Of a DNA stretch of 64,000 nucleotides, positions 29,045 through 37,533 are shown in pieces. The number at the start of each line of letters is the position of its first letter. Position 1 is the stretch's first letter. A program made the translations under genes and the position numbers. The notes under the pieces were generated by a model. It made no database searches and was not told the DNA's origin. It saw only the letters and a program-made list of their open reading frames with translations. This stretch comes from Aquimarina spinulae (GTDB lineage: Bacteria; Bacteroidota; Bacteroidia; Flavobacteriales; Flavobacteriaceae), in the NCBI RefSeq assembly GCF_943373825.1, contig NZ_CALSBP010000002.1:1415501-1479500 (forward strand), read 5' to 3'.

Positions 29045-29636
29045 TTGTTTATATTTTATAGATTTTTCTGTATTGAGTCAACTTCTATTTAAAACAGAAG
29101 GTAAGTATCAAATAGTCTATAACTAAACGCAAAATTCTCTAAACATGTTTAGCAAAAACTGAATATCTGGAATATTGATTTTTATTTTCTCTAACTATTA
29201 ATAGATAGACATGCACATCTTTGTTTGATCATAAGAGATGATCTATATTAAAAAGATGTCTAACATCTAAATTTTGTAAGGGTAATTCTTGTGAAGATAC
29301 AAAAAAAACAGCACCTTAAAGCTAATTTTAGCTTCATGATTTCGTCACATTATCAAACACTTATATCTAATCTCGAAGTAAATGGCGTAAATCAAAAGCA
29401 GTAAAAATTTTATAAAACCTGAAAAGATAAATTCATTAAATAATTAACCATACAGCTTACTAAAACACTCTTGTCTCTTATCTTATAAAGTATTAGAATA
29501 TAAAATCACTAAGGGATGGCTTTATGTTACAAAAAACGAATTCTAGTTGAATCATTACGAATACTAAAAGCACATCCTCAAGAATAAGATAAGGAATTAC
29601 TTTTATATAAAATAGCCAACCTCAAAATAAGCTGTT
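29045..29636. other. Long AT-rich intergenic region
   Basis: 592 bp with no gene I can support. It has a perfect 14-bp palindrome CTAAACATGTTTAG at 29139-29152 (upstream of the endolysin-like gene), a short AGATG-TCTAA-CATCT hairpin near 29255-29270 and an AAGCTAA/TTAGCTT inverted repeat near 29318-29334. Reading frames present are under 25 codons. A small RNA cannot be excluded. Confidence 0.4.
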
Positions 29637-30212
29637 ATGAAAAATGTTGCCATAATCATTATTCTATTTCAAAGTTTTCAAGGTATCCATGCACAAAAAG
29701 TTTTTGCCGATACTCAAGAGTTTTTGGTTACTACCGAAATTATGGACCGTGGAGAAAAACACCCCTCATATGTTATTAATCTGGTTCGTTCGGGAGAAGA
29801 AAATTTAGATAAAATATCTACTCTTACGATTGAAGACACAGAGCTTTTTGAGGATATCTTTATAACTACCTTAGAGAACCCTGGACTAGAAGGGATCTCT
29901 AAGGTAATTAAGATGGAAGTCGAGTATCTAGCATGTTGTGCTCATGTAGAAGCATATTACTACATGCTTAAAGAAGATAACACAATTGTAGCATTGCCTG
30001 AACTTAAAAATGTGTATTGTGAAAATTCTGATACCGATTTTCAATACATATTTCCAAATCAGGAATACGGCATAAAAGATAACATATTACAAACACAAAC
30101 ATTTTATCAAACAACAACAACTAATACTAAATATGTAAACTTAAAACAAAGTTTTACCTGGAAAGATGGCATTGTTGAAGATTCAAAAACAAATGCTATC
30201 ACAGGGTACTAA
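29637..30212 (+). CDS. Secreted protein of unknown function
   Basis: A 191-residue protein with a signal peptide cleaved near GIHAQ, so exported to the periplasm or beyond. The mature part is acidic, with EMDRGEKH-like charge clusters and a CCAHVEAYYYMLKEDNTIVA segment containing two adjacent Cys and one more Cys (VYCENSD) that could form a disulfide. I recognise no domain. It stands alone and is followed by two hairpins. Confidence 0.7.
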   Translation: MKNVAIIIILFQSFQGIHAQKVFADTQEFLVTTEIMDRGEKHPSYVINLVRSGEENLDKISTLTIEDTELFEDIFITTLENPGLEGISKVIKMEVEYLACCAHVEAYYYMLKEDNTIVALPELKNVYCENSDTDFQYIFPNQEYGIKDNILQTQTFYQTTTTNTKYVNLKQSFTWKDGIVEDSKTNAITGY

Positions 30213-30240
30213 TTATTAATCCTAACAGTAATCTCAATCT

Positions 30241-30310
30241 AATAAACAAAAAGGGGGAAACTTTTGTTTATTATACCGACACGCCTTAACCGGTGGTGTC
30301 GGTTTTTTTT
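30241..30310 (+). terminator. Tandem hairpins ending the 29637 gene
   Basis: The first hairpin pairs AATAAACAAAA (30241-30251) with TTTTGTTTATT (30262-30272). The second pairs ACCGACAC (30275-30282) with GTGTCGGT (30295-30302), with further pairs inside, and is followed by a run of T. The second is a textbook intrinsic terminator. Confidence 0.88.
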
Positions 30311-30351
30311 TACATTTAAATCAATTATATCCCAGAAAAAAGCAGTTTGAT

Positions 30352-30359
30352 TATATTTG
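30352..30359 (+). promoter_or_regulatory. Candidate -7 element for the sensor kinase gene
   Basis: TATATTTG matches TAnnTTTG exactly and ends 22 bp before the proposed GTG start at 30382. No clear TTG is found near -33. Confidence 0.4.
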
Positions 30360-30381
30360 TTACCAACCAGACAAATCTCTT

Positions 30382-33300
30382 GTGAACTTAAACTATAAAT
30401 ACATCTATCTTGTTTCTTTCCTGGTATTGAATATTATCGGCTCATTATCAGCACAAAACAATCAACTTAGAGCATATACTCTAGAAGATGGACTACCTCA
30501 ATCACAAGTCTATGATATTGTACAAGATAAAATAGGATACTTATGGTTAGGCACTCAAGGAGGAGGGCTCTCTAGATTTAATGGCGAAGAGTTTAAAACC
30601 TGGAATGAAAATGATGGATTACAATCAAACTATATTCATTCTCTTGCCTTTGTAAATGACAGTCTTTTTATCGGTACAAAAAATGGGCTTAGTATCAAGA
30701 TCAAGAATAAATTCACTAACATTGAAGGACCCCGAATTAACAAAATATGTTTGATAGGCAACAAGACTTATCTGGCCACCAATATTGGCATTTATGAATA
30801 TCGAAAAAATCTGGGGTTAATTAAGATTAATCTTAATCCAAAAATCAATACCAGTATTATTAATGATATTGTTTTTGATGGTAAGCTATTTTGGGTTGCA
30901 ACCAATAAAGGGCTTTGGAAACTAAATCACATTAAACAAGGTACAAGAATCATAGAAAGACATAGCGCATATGATTTTACAGCGGCAATCTTTCATAATA
31001 ACAAAGTATTTGCTGCTGCTTTTAATCAAGGGATTTTAGTACTAAACACAAATGCAAAAACATATGGTAACCAATGGATTCAAAAACCAGTTCGGGTAAC
31101 AAATATTTCAATACATAGTAATAATGAGTTATGGTTTGCTACAGATAATGACGGAATTACCATACTGGACTTTGAAACGCATACTCTAAAAAAGAAAATT
31201 AATCGAAAAAATGGCCTATCTGTTTCACACACCCGAAAAAGTATTTTAGATCTTCAATCTAATATATGGATTGCTACATCTGGTGGAGGGTTTTATAAAT
31301 ATTTTCAGAATAATTTTACACACTATGACCAAAACACTGGACTAAAAGGTAATCGTGTATATGCTGTTCATAATGCAAAAAATGGTATTTGGACATCTAA
31401 TTCAGAAGCAGGAATGGTAAAAATCGATTCTGCCGGGATTCATCATATACCTCAGGAAGAACGTTTATCTGATGTAAAAATCAAAACCATAACCAGTGAT
31501 AACTCCGGAAACATTTGGGCTGGTACAGAAGGTAAAGGGATTCTCTTTAAAGAGATCATGCAAGTTGACAGTATTGTTGTAGATACTACTAATAGCAAAG
31601 AATTAGATGAAGATCCAATTATAACTACAGATACGATTACAATTACAGTTAGTAAAAATCACATTATTGACAGAGACAAAGGCTTATTATCAGATTGGAT
31701 AAGAACTATACAAGTAATAGACAATACTGTTTGGGTTGCCTCATATTCTGCTGGGGTCTCCAGATTTATATACGACCCAAAAAAGAAACGAATAAGGTCT
31801 TTAAAGAAATTTACCCGAAAAAGTGGTATTGAAGATTTGCAAATAAGGGACATGAAAAAAGATTCTCTTGGCAAAATCTGGTATGCTACTCAAAATGGGC
31901 ATCTAGGGTATATTGAAAAAAATAAAGTTACGCACTTAGGCAATGTTTTAAACCAAAAGACGGCAATTAGCACATTACTTTTTCACAAAAACATATTATA
32001 CCTCGGGACAGCAGGAAGAGGGATTTGGTGGTCTGATCTTGATAAGAAGATCACATTCAAAAAATTAAAAGGAAGAAAAAAACCCTATTCAGACAATATT
32101 TATCAAATGATATTTGATGACAAAAACAATCTATGGGCAGGGAGTGAACGAGGAGTTGATAGAATTGAGCTAAATCAATCAAATGATATTGTAGATGTTT
32201 TTCATTTTGGAAGAAATGATGGCTTCTTAGGGATTGAAACCTGTCTTAATGCTGTTACCAAAGATGATCATGGCAATCTATGGTTTGGAGCAATATATGG
32301 GCTAACCAAATATCAACCAACAGAAACTACTAAAGCTACAATCAAGCCTAGTATACATTTTGAAGACGTAGAAGTTGCTTATCGCAGTGTTGATTCTATA
32401 CAGTTGGGAGCTTGGGTAAATAACAAAAGTGTTCTTAAACTGAAGCCAAATCAAACAGAATTATCATTTAGCTATAAAACTATTGATCTTGATCATCCTA
32501 ATGATGTAGAATATCGATGGAGGTTGAACAATTCTGAATGGAGCCCCTGGTCATCAGATCACAAACAAAATCTTGCCGGATTGGCATATGGACCACATTA
32601 CTTTTCTGCACAATCCCGAAATTATAGATGGGAAGAAAGTGATCCTATTATGTTTCGCTTTTTTATTGATAGTCCTATCTATGAAAAAGCCTGGTTTCAA
32701 TTAACTGTATTAGTAATAATTGTATTGATTTTAGGTGGATATGCATTATCTTACATCCGAAGAGTGAAACAAAAAAACCGGGAAGAACGTAATCGTCTAC
32801 AAATGCAAAATCACTTACTATCATTAGAACAAAAAGCATTGCGTTTACAAATGAATCCTCATTTCATATTTAATGCATTAAATGGTATAAAAGCGATGGG
32901 AACCAACAATCCCAATCGTATGAATACTACTATAAATACATTTGCCACTTTATTAAGAGAAACTCTATACAACTCTAGAAAAGATCATATAACCCTAGAT
33001 CAGGAAATACAGACCTTAAAACATTATATTGAAATAGAACAATTAATGGCCAGCAAACCATTTGTATATGATATTTCTATAGATTCTGATTTTGACCCCG
33101 AAGAAATTCTTATTCCGCCCATGTTAATCCAACCCTTTGTAGAAAATGCGGTTAGGCATGGTATTTTAAAAGGAAGCAGAGATGGTGAGTTAAAAGTATT
33201 ATTTCATACTAGCGAAGAACACTTACACTGTACTATATTAGATAATGGGCAAGGTATTTTTCAATCACAAAAGAACAAAACCAATACAGATCATCAATCT

Positions 33301-33441
33301 ATGGCACTTACAGTGACCCGAGAGCGACTTGAATCAATTTCGGGAAAGGATTCCCTACATATAAAAGAAATCCTCTTAAACGGCAATTCTGTGGCAGGAA
33401 CAGAGATTACATTTAAAATACCATTACAAACCGACTATTAA
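30382..33441 (+). CDS. Sensor histidine kinase with two-component-regulator propellers (LytS type)
   Basis: 1019 residues from a GTG start. The signal peptide ends SLSAQ; then come periplasmic propeller repeats (YTLEDGLPQSQVYDIVQDKI, GYLWLGTQGGGLSRF, NLWAGSERGVDRIE), a Y_Y_Y domain (about 685-765), one membrane segment (about 770-792) and a LytS-type His_kinase domain with phospho-acceptor His827 in LRLQMNPHFIFNALNGIK and an HATPase with DNGQGI. It lacks the usual extra cytoplasmic HisKA. The stimulus is unknown; propeller sensors often sense glycans or envelope signals. It is followed 8 bp later by its LytTR regulator. Confidence 0.93.
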   Translation: MNLNYKYIYLVSFLVLNIIGSLSAQNNQLRAYTLEDGLPQSQVYDIVQDKIGYLWLGTQGGGLSRFNGEEFKTWNENDGLQSNYIHSLAFVNDSLFIGTKNGLSIKIKNKFTNIEGPRINKICLIGNKTYLATNIGIYEYRKNLGLIKINLNPKINTSIINDIVFDGKLFWVATNKGLWKLNHIKQGTRIIERHSAYDFTAAIFHNNKVFAAAFNQGILVLNTNAKTYGNQWIQKPVRVTNISIHSNNELWFATDNDGITILDFETHTLKKKINRKNGLSVSHTRKSILDLQSNIWIATSGGGFYKYFQNNFTHYDQNTGLKGNRVYAVHNAKNGIWTSNSEAGMVKIDSAGIHHIPQEERLSDVKIKTITSDNSGNIWAGTEGKGILFKEIMQVDSIVVDTTNSKELDEDPIITTDTITITVSKNHIIDRDKGLLSDWIRTIQVIDNTVWVASYSAGVSRFIYDPKKKRIRSLKKFTRKSGIEDLQIRDMKKDSLGKIWYATQNGHLGYIEKNKVTHLGNVLNQKTAISTLLFHKNILYLGTAGRGIWWSDLDKKITFKKLKGRKKPYSDNIYQMIFDDKNNLWAGSERGVDRIELNQSNDIVDVFHFGRNDGFLGIETCLNAVTKDDHGNLWFGAIYGLTKYQPTETTKATIKPSIHFEDVEVAYRSVDSIQLGAWVNNKSVLKLKPNQTELSFSYKTIDLDHPNDVEYRWRLNNSEWSPWSSDHKQNLAGLAYGPHYFSAQSRNYRWEESDPIMFRFFIDSPIYEKAWFQLTVLVIIVLILGGYALSYIRRVKQKNREERNRLQMQNHLLSLEQKALRLQMNPHFIFNALNGIKAMGTNNPNRMNTTINTFATLLRETLYNSRKDHITLDQEIQTLKHYIEIEQLMASKPFVYDISIDSDFDPEEILIPPMLIQPFVENAVRHGILKGSRDGELKVLFHTSEEHLHCTILDNGQGIFQSQKNKTNTDHQSMALTVTRERLESISGKDSLHIKEILLNGNSVAGTEITFKIPLQTDY

Positions 33442-33448
33442 AACAATT

Positions 33449-34198
33449 ATGCTTACAGCAATTATCGTAGAAGACATGCCTGATGCACTTCAGCTTTTAA
33501 AAAGTGACCTAAAAGCGAATCATCCAGAAATAAAAGTAGTTGATACTGCCCAAAGTGTAGTTGAGGCAGCAAAATCATTACGCAATACACAACCTGATAT
33601 TCTTTTTTTAGATATTATGCTGGGCGATGGCACTGGATTTGACATATTAGAAATATTTCCCGACCTAAAATCAAAGATCATTTTTGTTACAGCCAGTGAC
33701 GAGTTTGCTATCAGAGCTTTTAAATTTGCAGCTATTGATTATGTCTTAAAACCATATTCAAATGAAGAATTAGCTCAAGCTATTGCCCGAGCAAAAGAAC
33801 AGATTCAACCCAACAAAGAACGTCTTAACATCCTAAAAGACACATTATCTGCCCCAGAGCAAAAACCAGACAAAATTTCACTACATACTCTCGATAAAAT
33901 CATCATCGTAAATTTGGATGATATTATTCGTTGCGAATCTGATAGTAATAACACCATTTTCTATCTTCAGGATGGACAGAAAATTTTTGTAACCAAGACA
34001 TTGAAATATTTTTCTGACATGCTCAAGAACTATCAATTTTTGCGAGTACACCAAAGTCACCTTGTTAACTTACAATGTATTAGCGCCTTTATCAAAACTG
34101 ACGGAGGGTATCTTATGCTAAAAAACGGAGAAAATATCCCCGTTTCGGTACGAAAAAAAATAGAAGTAATGGAAATTCTAGATCGTTTACATAGATAA
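33449..34198 (+). CDS. LytTR-family response regulator
   Basis: A 249-residue protein. The receiver domain (1-120) has the phospho-acceptor Asp55 in PDILFLDIMLGDG and the conserved Lys in AIDYVLKPYSNEE. The LytTR DNA-binding domain (about 150-249) has DDIIRCESDSNNTIFYLQDG, FLRVHQSHLVNL and PVSVRKKIEVME. Cotranscribed with the preceding kinase and ended by a perfect hairpin. Targets are not visible here. Confidence 0.95.
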   Translation: MLTAIIVEDMPDALQLLKSDLKANHPEIKVVDTAQSVVEAAKSLRNTQPDILFLDIMLGDGTGFDILEIFPDLKSKIIFVTASDEFAIRAFKFAAIDYVLKPYSNEELAQAIARAKEQIQPNKERLNILKDTLSAPEQKPDKISLHTLDKIIIVNLDDIIRCESDSNNTIFYLQDGQKIFVTKTLKYFSDMLKNYQFLRVHQSHLVNLQCISAFIKTDGGYLMLKNGENIPVSVRKKIEVMEILDRLHR

Positions 34199-34220
34199 TC
34201 TAGTTTGTATAATTTTTATA

Positions 34221-34262
34221 ACAGCCCTTCAAGGTTTTAAAACCTTGAAGGGCTGTCTTATT
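34221..34262. terminator. Perfect 36-bp palindromic terminator between convergent genes
   Basis: 34221-34256 is an exact palindrome with half-site ACAGCCCTTCAAGGTTTT. It can fold as a 16-bp stem with a 4-nt loop and is followed by CTTATTATTTT. It probably ends transcription from both the response regulator and the reverse-strand gene at 34304. Confidence 0.85.
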
Positions 34263-34303
34263 ATTTTGATATCTGTTAGGTCATAAAAAAATTCGATGGT
34301 TTC

Positions 34304-36046
34304 TCACTCTTTTGCGCTCACCTTTACCAGAAAATCTTTATTTCTTCCATCAAAACCTTCGATTAAAATTTCAGAATCAGAAAGAGGTAGGATTTTATCG
34401 GTTTCAAAATGCTCCATTTCTATACCTTTAATATCCCGAGTATTAAACAATGCTTCTTTTTTGACCTCACCAGTCTTATCATTAATAATATAAGTGGTAA
34501 AATACCCTCCTTGCCCATCTGTATGTTGATGAGGAACTTTATCTTCTGGCAAGTTTAAGTTTTTTACATTATCCAGATATAATAAATAATGATGATCTCC
34601 TGCAAACATATGAGTATATGACATAGATCTTTTTTGTTTTACTCCTCTCTGTCTTTTAGGCAACTTATGCATCCAGGCCAATGTTCCATCTGCGTTTATT
34701 TTAACAGTTAAGATATCTTTATAATGATAAGATAAGCCTCTTAATACCATCACGGCAGCATCTTCATCAAAAACATCAATCCTCTTCCTTTTCATCATTT
34801 TTGGAACATTGTGAAACCTATAATCTTCTGATTTTTGCAAAATATACCGTTGTTCTCCTAGAATTAAAAAACTACCGTCTTTATTTAAAACAATAGCATT
34901 AAGTTTTAATAAGTAAAAAGGTGGCTTTAGATCTTCTTCCTCTTTTTTTTCTTTTATATTCTTTTTCTCACCTTGGGAAGAATGTTTCGTCAACATCTCA
35001 ATAGGAAAATCATAGCTTTTAAAATCACGTACCCCTCCTTCTTTGGTAAGATTGACCGTAAAAACACCTGTAGGCTGTCCTATTACATTTTCATAAAATA
35101 CTAATGATACTCTTTTCATCCCTTGGTCTGGATTTTTACAGGTTCCGCCGATAATAATATCCCCTTTTGCGTTTTCATAAAGAGCTGCTTCATCAATAAA
35201 TTTATCTCCTATATCTATTTCATTTTTAATAATTGTATTGGTGTTCTTTTGTACCTTAAATAATTCTAAATGGTAATTTGCATTTTTTTCTTTCTTTTTT
35301 TTCTCATCTGTACTATCGTCCTCATATACAGTAGCCAGCATATAAAAATTACCTTCTCTATCAATGGTATAATCGCCATTATTCATTTTCTTCTCTGTAT
35401 AGGGCATTTCTACAACCTGATTCCACTCTAGTTTTAGATCAGCATCAAAAACATGCATCGCAATGCGATCAAAACTCTTCTTATCACTTCTAAATTTAGG
35501 TTTCAACCTATATTTAACTAATAATTTTTGTTTATCAAATGATTTTTTAAAGAAATACTTCCCTCCAAATGCTGCCCCCATTTTTAATGGTTTCGAACCC
35601 GAAAGTTTATGCCTAACGATAACTATTTTACCTTGCTGGCTCAAAAAAGTATAAGGATCTCCTACGGTTAAATCATCTAGCGAAATGGGTACCGCCATCA
35701 AGGATTCTATTTTTTCTTTCCCGTTCCAGGCTTCATAGAAAAATACAGCTTTATCACCCATCTGTATGATTTCTTTGTTTCCGCCTTTACCCTTCATAAA
35801 TTTTTTCACATTGATCCTTTTAATTTCCTTTAGGGTTTTTGGATCCAATTTCTGAATAACCAAATCTGATTTTTGAGTATTGATGGCCACAACATAATCC
35901 TTGTGTTTAAAAAACACCTTCATGTGCCCATCTGTTTCTTCATATTTCTCCCCAACTTCAACGACAAAGTTATCAGAGAGTTTAGGGTCTTGTGAGAACA
36001 CATTAATTGTAATAAATAGTAATAAGAGTAAACATCTGTTTTTCAT
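34304..36046 (-). CDS. Secreted protein of unknown function, possibly propeller-like
   Basis: A 580-residue protein with a signal peptide ending INVFSQ. It has no domain I can name. Alternating beta-rich segments with recurring patterns such as YTIDREGNFYMLATVYEDDS, NAIVLNKDGSFLILGEQRYI and LTVKINADGTLAWMHKLPKR suggest a beta-propeller-like architecture. It has an unusual Lys/Glu-rich insert near residue 358 (GEKKNIKEKKEEEDLKPP). It lies alone between the two-component genes and the pigment locus. Confidence 0.65.
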   Translation of the reverse strand: MKNRCLLLLLFITINVFSQDPKLSDNFVVEVGEKYEETDGHMKVFFKHKDYVVAINTQKSDLVIQKLDPKTLKEIKRINVKKFMKGKGGNKEIIQMGDKAVFFYEAWNGKEKIESLMAVPISLDDLTVGDPYTFLSQQGKIVIVRHKLSGSKPLKMGAAFGGKYFFKKSFDKQKLLVKYRLKPKFRSDKKSFDRIAMHVFDADLKLEWNQVVEMPYTEKKMNNGDYTIDREGNFYMLATVYEDDSTDEKKKKEKNANYHLELFKVQKNTNTIIKNEIDIGDKFIDEAALYENAKGDIIIGGTCKNPDQGMKRVSLVFYENVIGQPTGVFTVNLTKEGGVRDFKSYDFPIEMLTKHSSQGEKKNIKEKKEEEDLKPPFYLLKLNAIVLNKDGSFLILGEQRYILQKSEDYRFHNVPKMMKRKRIDVFDEDAAVMVLRGLSYHYKDILTVKINADGTLAWMHKLPKRQRGVKQKRSMSYTHMFAGDHHYLLYLDNVKNLNLPEDKVPHQHTDGQGGYFTTYIINDKTGEVKKEALFNTRDIKGIEMEHFETDKILPLSDSEILIEGFDGRNKDFLVKVSAKE

Positions 36047-36153
36047 TGTAATTCAATTTTTCGCAAACATAGTTATCCTCTCTTACAACATTAAGTCTAA
36101 GATATATTTTGTGATGAATCGCCTGTAATTAGTGACGGTTTTTGTATTAAAAA

Positions 36154-37422
36154 CTACTTGGGCAGTGTATTTTTATCATCTAAGATTTCGGCTTCGGTTT
36201 CCATATCTATCATATGGGCAACCGTTTTAATTAATCTATTATGTTTGGTAACAAAAGGATTTGTTTCATCCCACACATAACCCGCTAAAACCGCACATAT
36301 TTGTCGTTTAATTTGTGGATTTTCTGGTTGGTGGAAAAATAACTTTTGAAGATTTCCTGTATACCATTCTTTTACATAAGATGAAAAAACATGAACACCT
36401 CCTTTAATATACCCAGTATATTCTTGCTCCCAATCTACAGCTTCATCTTGCAACTCTTTAGCGACAAGTTTTGCCGCTAACAATGCAGATTCGGTAGCAA
36501 ATGTAACTCCAGAAGAAAACACAGGATCTAAAAACTCTGCACTATTTCCTGTTAACACATATCCTTTGCCGTACAATTGTTTTACAGATTTTGAATAATT
36601 TTTAATTGATATAGGATCAAACATAAAATCAACATTCTTAAAACGCTCATAGAAATAATCCGAACGCTGTAACATTTGTGTTAATTTCTCTGTAGCATTA
36701 CCTTCAAATGAATCTAGAAACTCTGTTGGCCCTACATAACCTATACTAGTAACCCCATTAGAAAAAGGAATCACCCATAACCAGGTTTCTGTATCTATCA
36801 CATCAAATGTAATCAATGTCCCTTCGCCTCCTTCGGGTCTATTAATATCCTGAACATGCGTAAAAATCGAAGAGTGTTTTGGCAACTCAGATGGCTGTTC
36901 TAAGTCTAAAAGTCTGGGCAGTACTCTTCCATAACCACTAGAATCTATAACATACTTTGCAGTAATAACACGATGTTTCCCTTCTTTATCCTTTATCGTA
37001 GTTTTTGAAATTTTCCCTTCAAAATCTACAGCAACGACTTCTTCTTCAAAACAGATATCTACACCTCTATTAATAAGTTCTTTTGTAAGAGCCAAATCAA
37101 AATCTGCACGAGGCACTTGCCATGTCCAATCCCAACCTTCTGTATGCTTTTTACTAAAATCAAAATTACAAACCTTCTCTCCTTTAATAAATCGTGCTCC
37201 TGATTTCACTTCGAACTCACATTCTTTTAGGCAATCTAATAGTCCTACTTCTTCAAAATGATCCATACATCTTGGCAAAAGACTTTCTCCGATCACAAAT
37301 CTTGGAAAAAGGCTCTTTTCAACAACTTTCACATTATAACCATTATTATGTAAATAAGAGGCTGCAACACATCCCGAAGGCCCTGCTCCTACTACTAAAA
37401 CATCAATATTTTCATCATTCAT
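36154..37422 (-). CDS. FAD-dependent halogenase-like oxidoreductase at the pigment locus
   Basis: A 422-residue flavoprotein. The FAD-binding GxGxxG is VVGAGPSGCVAASYL (residues 9-23). FPRFVIGESLLPR (39-51) and FEVKSGARF with Lys73 match the region of the essential Lys in flavin-dependent halogenases such as PltA. WLWVIP at 214-219 matches the WxWxIP halogenase motif, and SAEFLDPVFSSGVTFA is the conserved C-terminal segment. These motifs support ring halogenation of a phenolic ACP-bound precursor, but some relatives are hydroxylases. It is divergent from tal by 111 bp. Chlorinated flexirubins are known, so the function would make sense. Confidence 0.78.
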   Translation of the reverse strand: MNDENIDVLVVGAGPSGCVAASYLHNNGYNVKVVEKSLFPRFVIGESLLPRCMDHFEEVGLLDCLKECEFEVKSGARFIKGEKVCNFDFSKKHTEGWDWTWQVPRADFDLALTKELINRGVDICFEEEVVAVDFEGKISKTTIKDKEGKHRVITAKYVIDSSGYGRVLPRLLDLEQPSELPKHSSIFTHVQDINRPEGGEGTLITFDVIDTETWLWVIPFSNGVTSIGYVGPTEFLDSFEGNATEKLTQMLQRSDYFYERFKNVDFMFDPISIKNYSKSVKQLYGKGYVLTGNSAEFLDPVFSSGVTFATESALLAAKLVAKELQDEAVDWEQEYTGYIKGGVHVFSSYVKEWYTGNLQKLFFHQPENPQIKRQICAVLAGYVWDETNPFVTKHNRLIKTVAHMIDMETEAEILDDKNTLPK

Positions 37423-37456
37423 AGCACTATTGTACTTATTAATTCCTTAATTATTA

Positions 37457-37494
37457 TAAATTTGCAAACCAAAATAACTGTTTTATTTTTGGTT
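37457..37494 (+). promoter_or_regulatory. Candidate promoter and 5' hairpin of the pigment operon
   Basis: TAAATTTG at 37457-37464 matches the -7 consensus; the nearest TTG (37430-37432) is 24 nt away, slightly long. Just downstream AACCAAAA (37467-37474) is complementary to TTTTGGTT (37487-37494), which would form a hairpin at the start of the mRNA or an operator. About 70 bp separate -7 from the tal ATG. Confidence 0.4.
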
Positions 37495-37533
37495 ATTAAA
37501 ATATTATTCATTAAAATTTTGAGCAAAATATAG

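Noticed and set aside
29514..29587. Small reading frame of about 23 codons in the 29 kb gap
   Set aside because: No promoter or recognisable sequence, and length is within chance expectation for AT-rich DNA.
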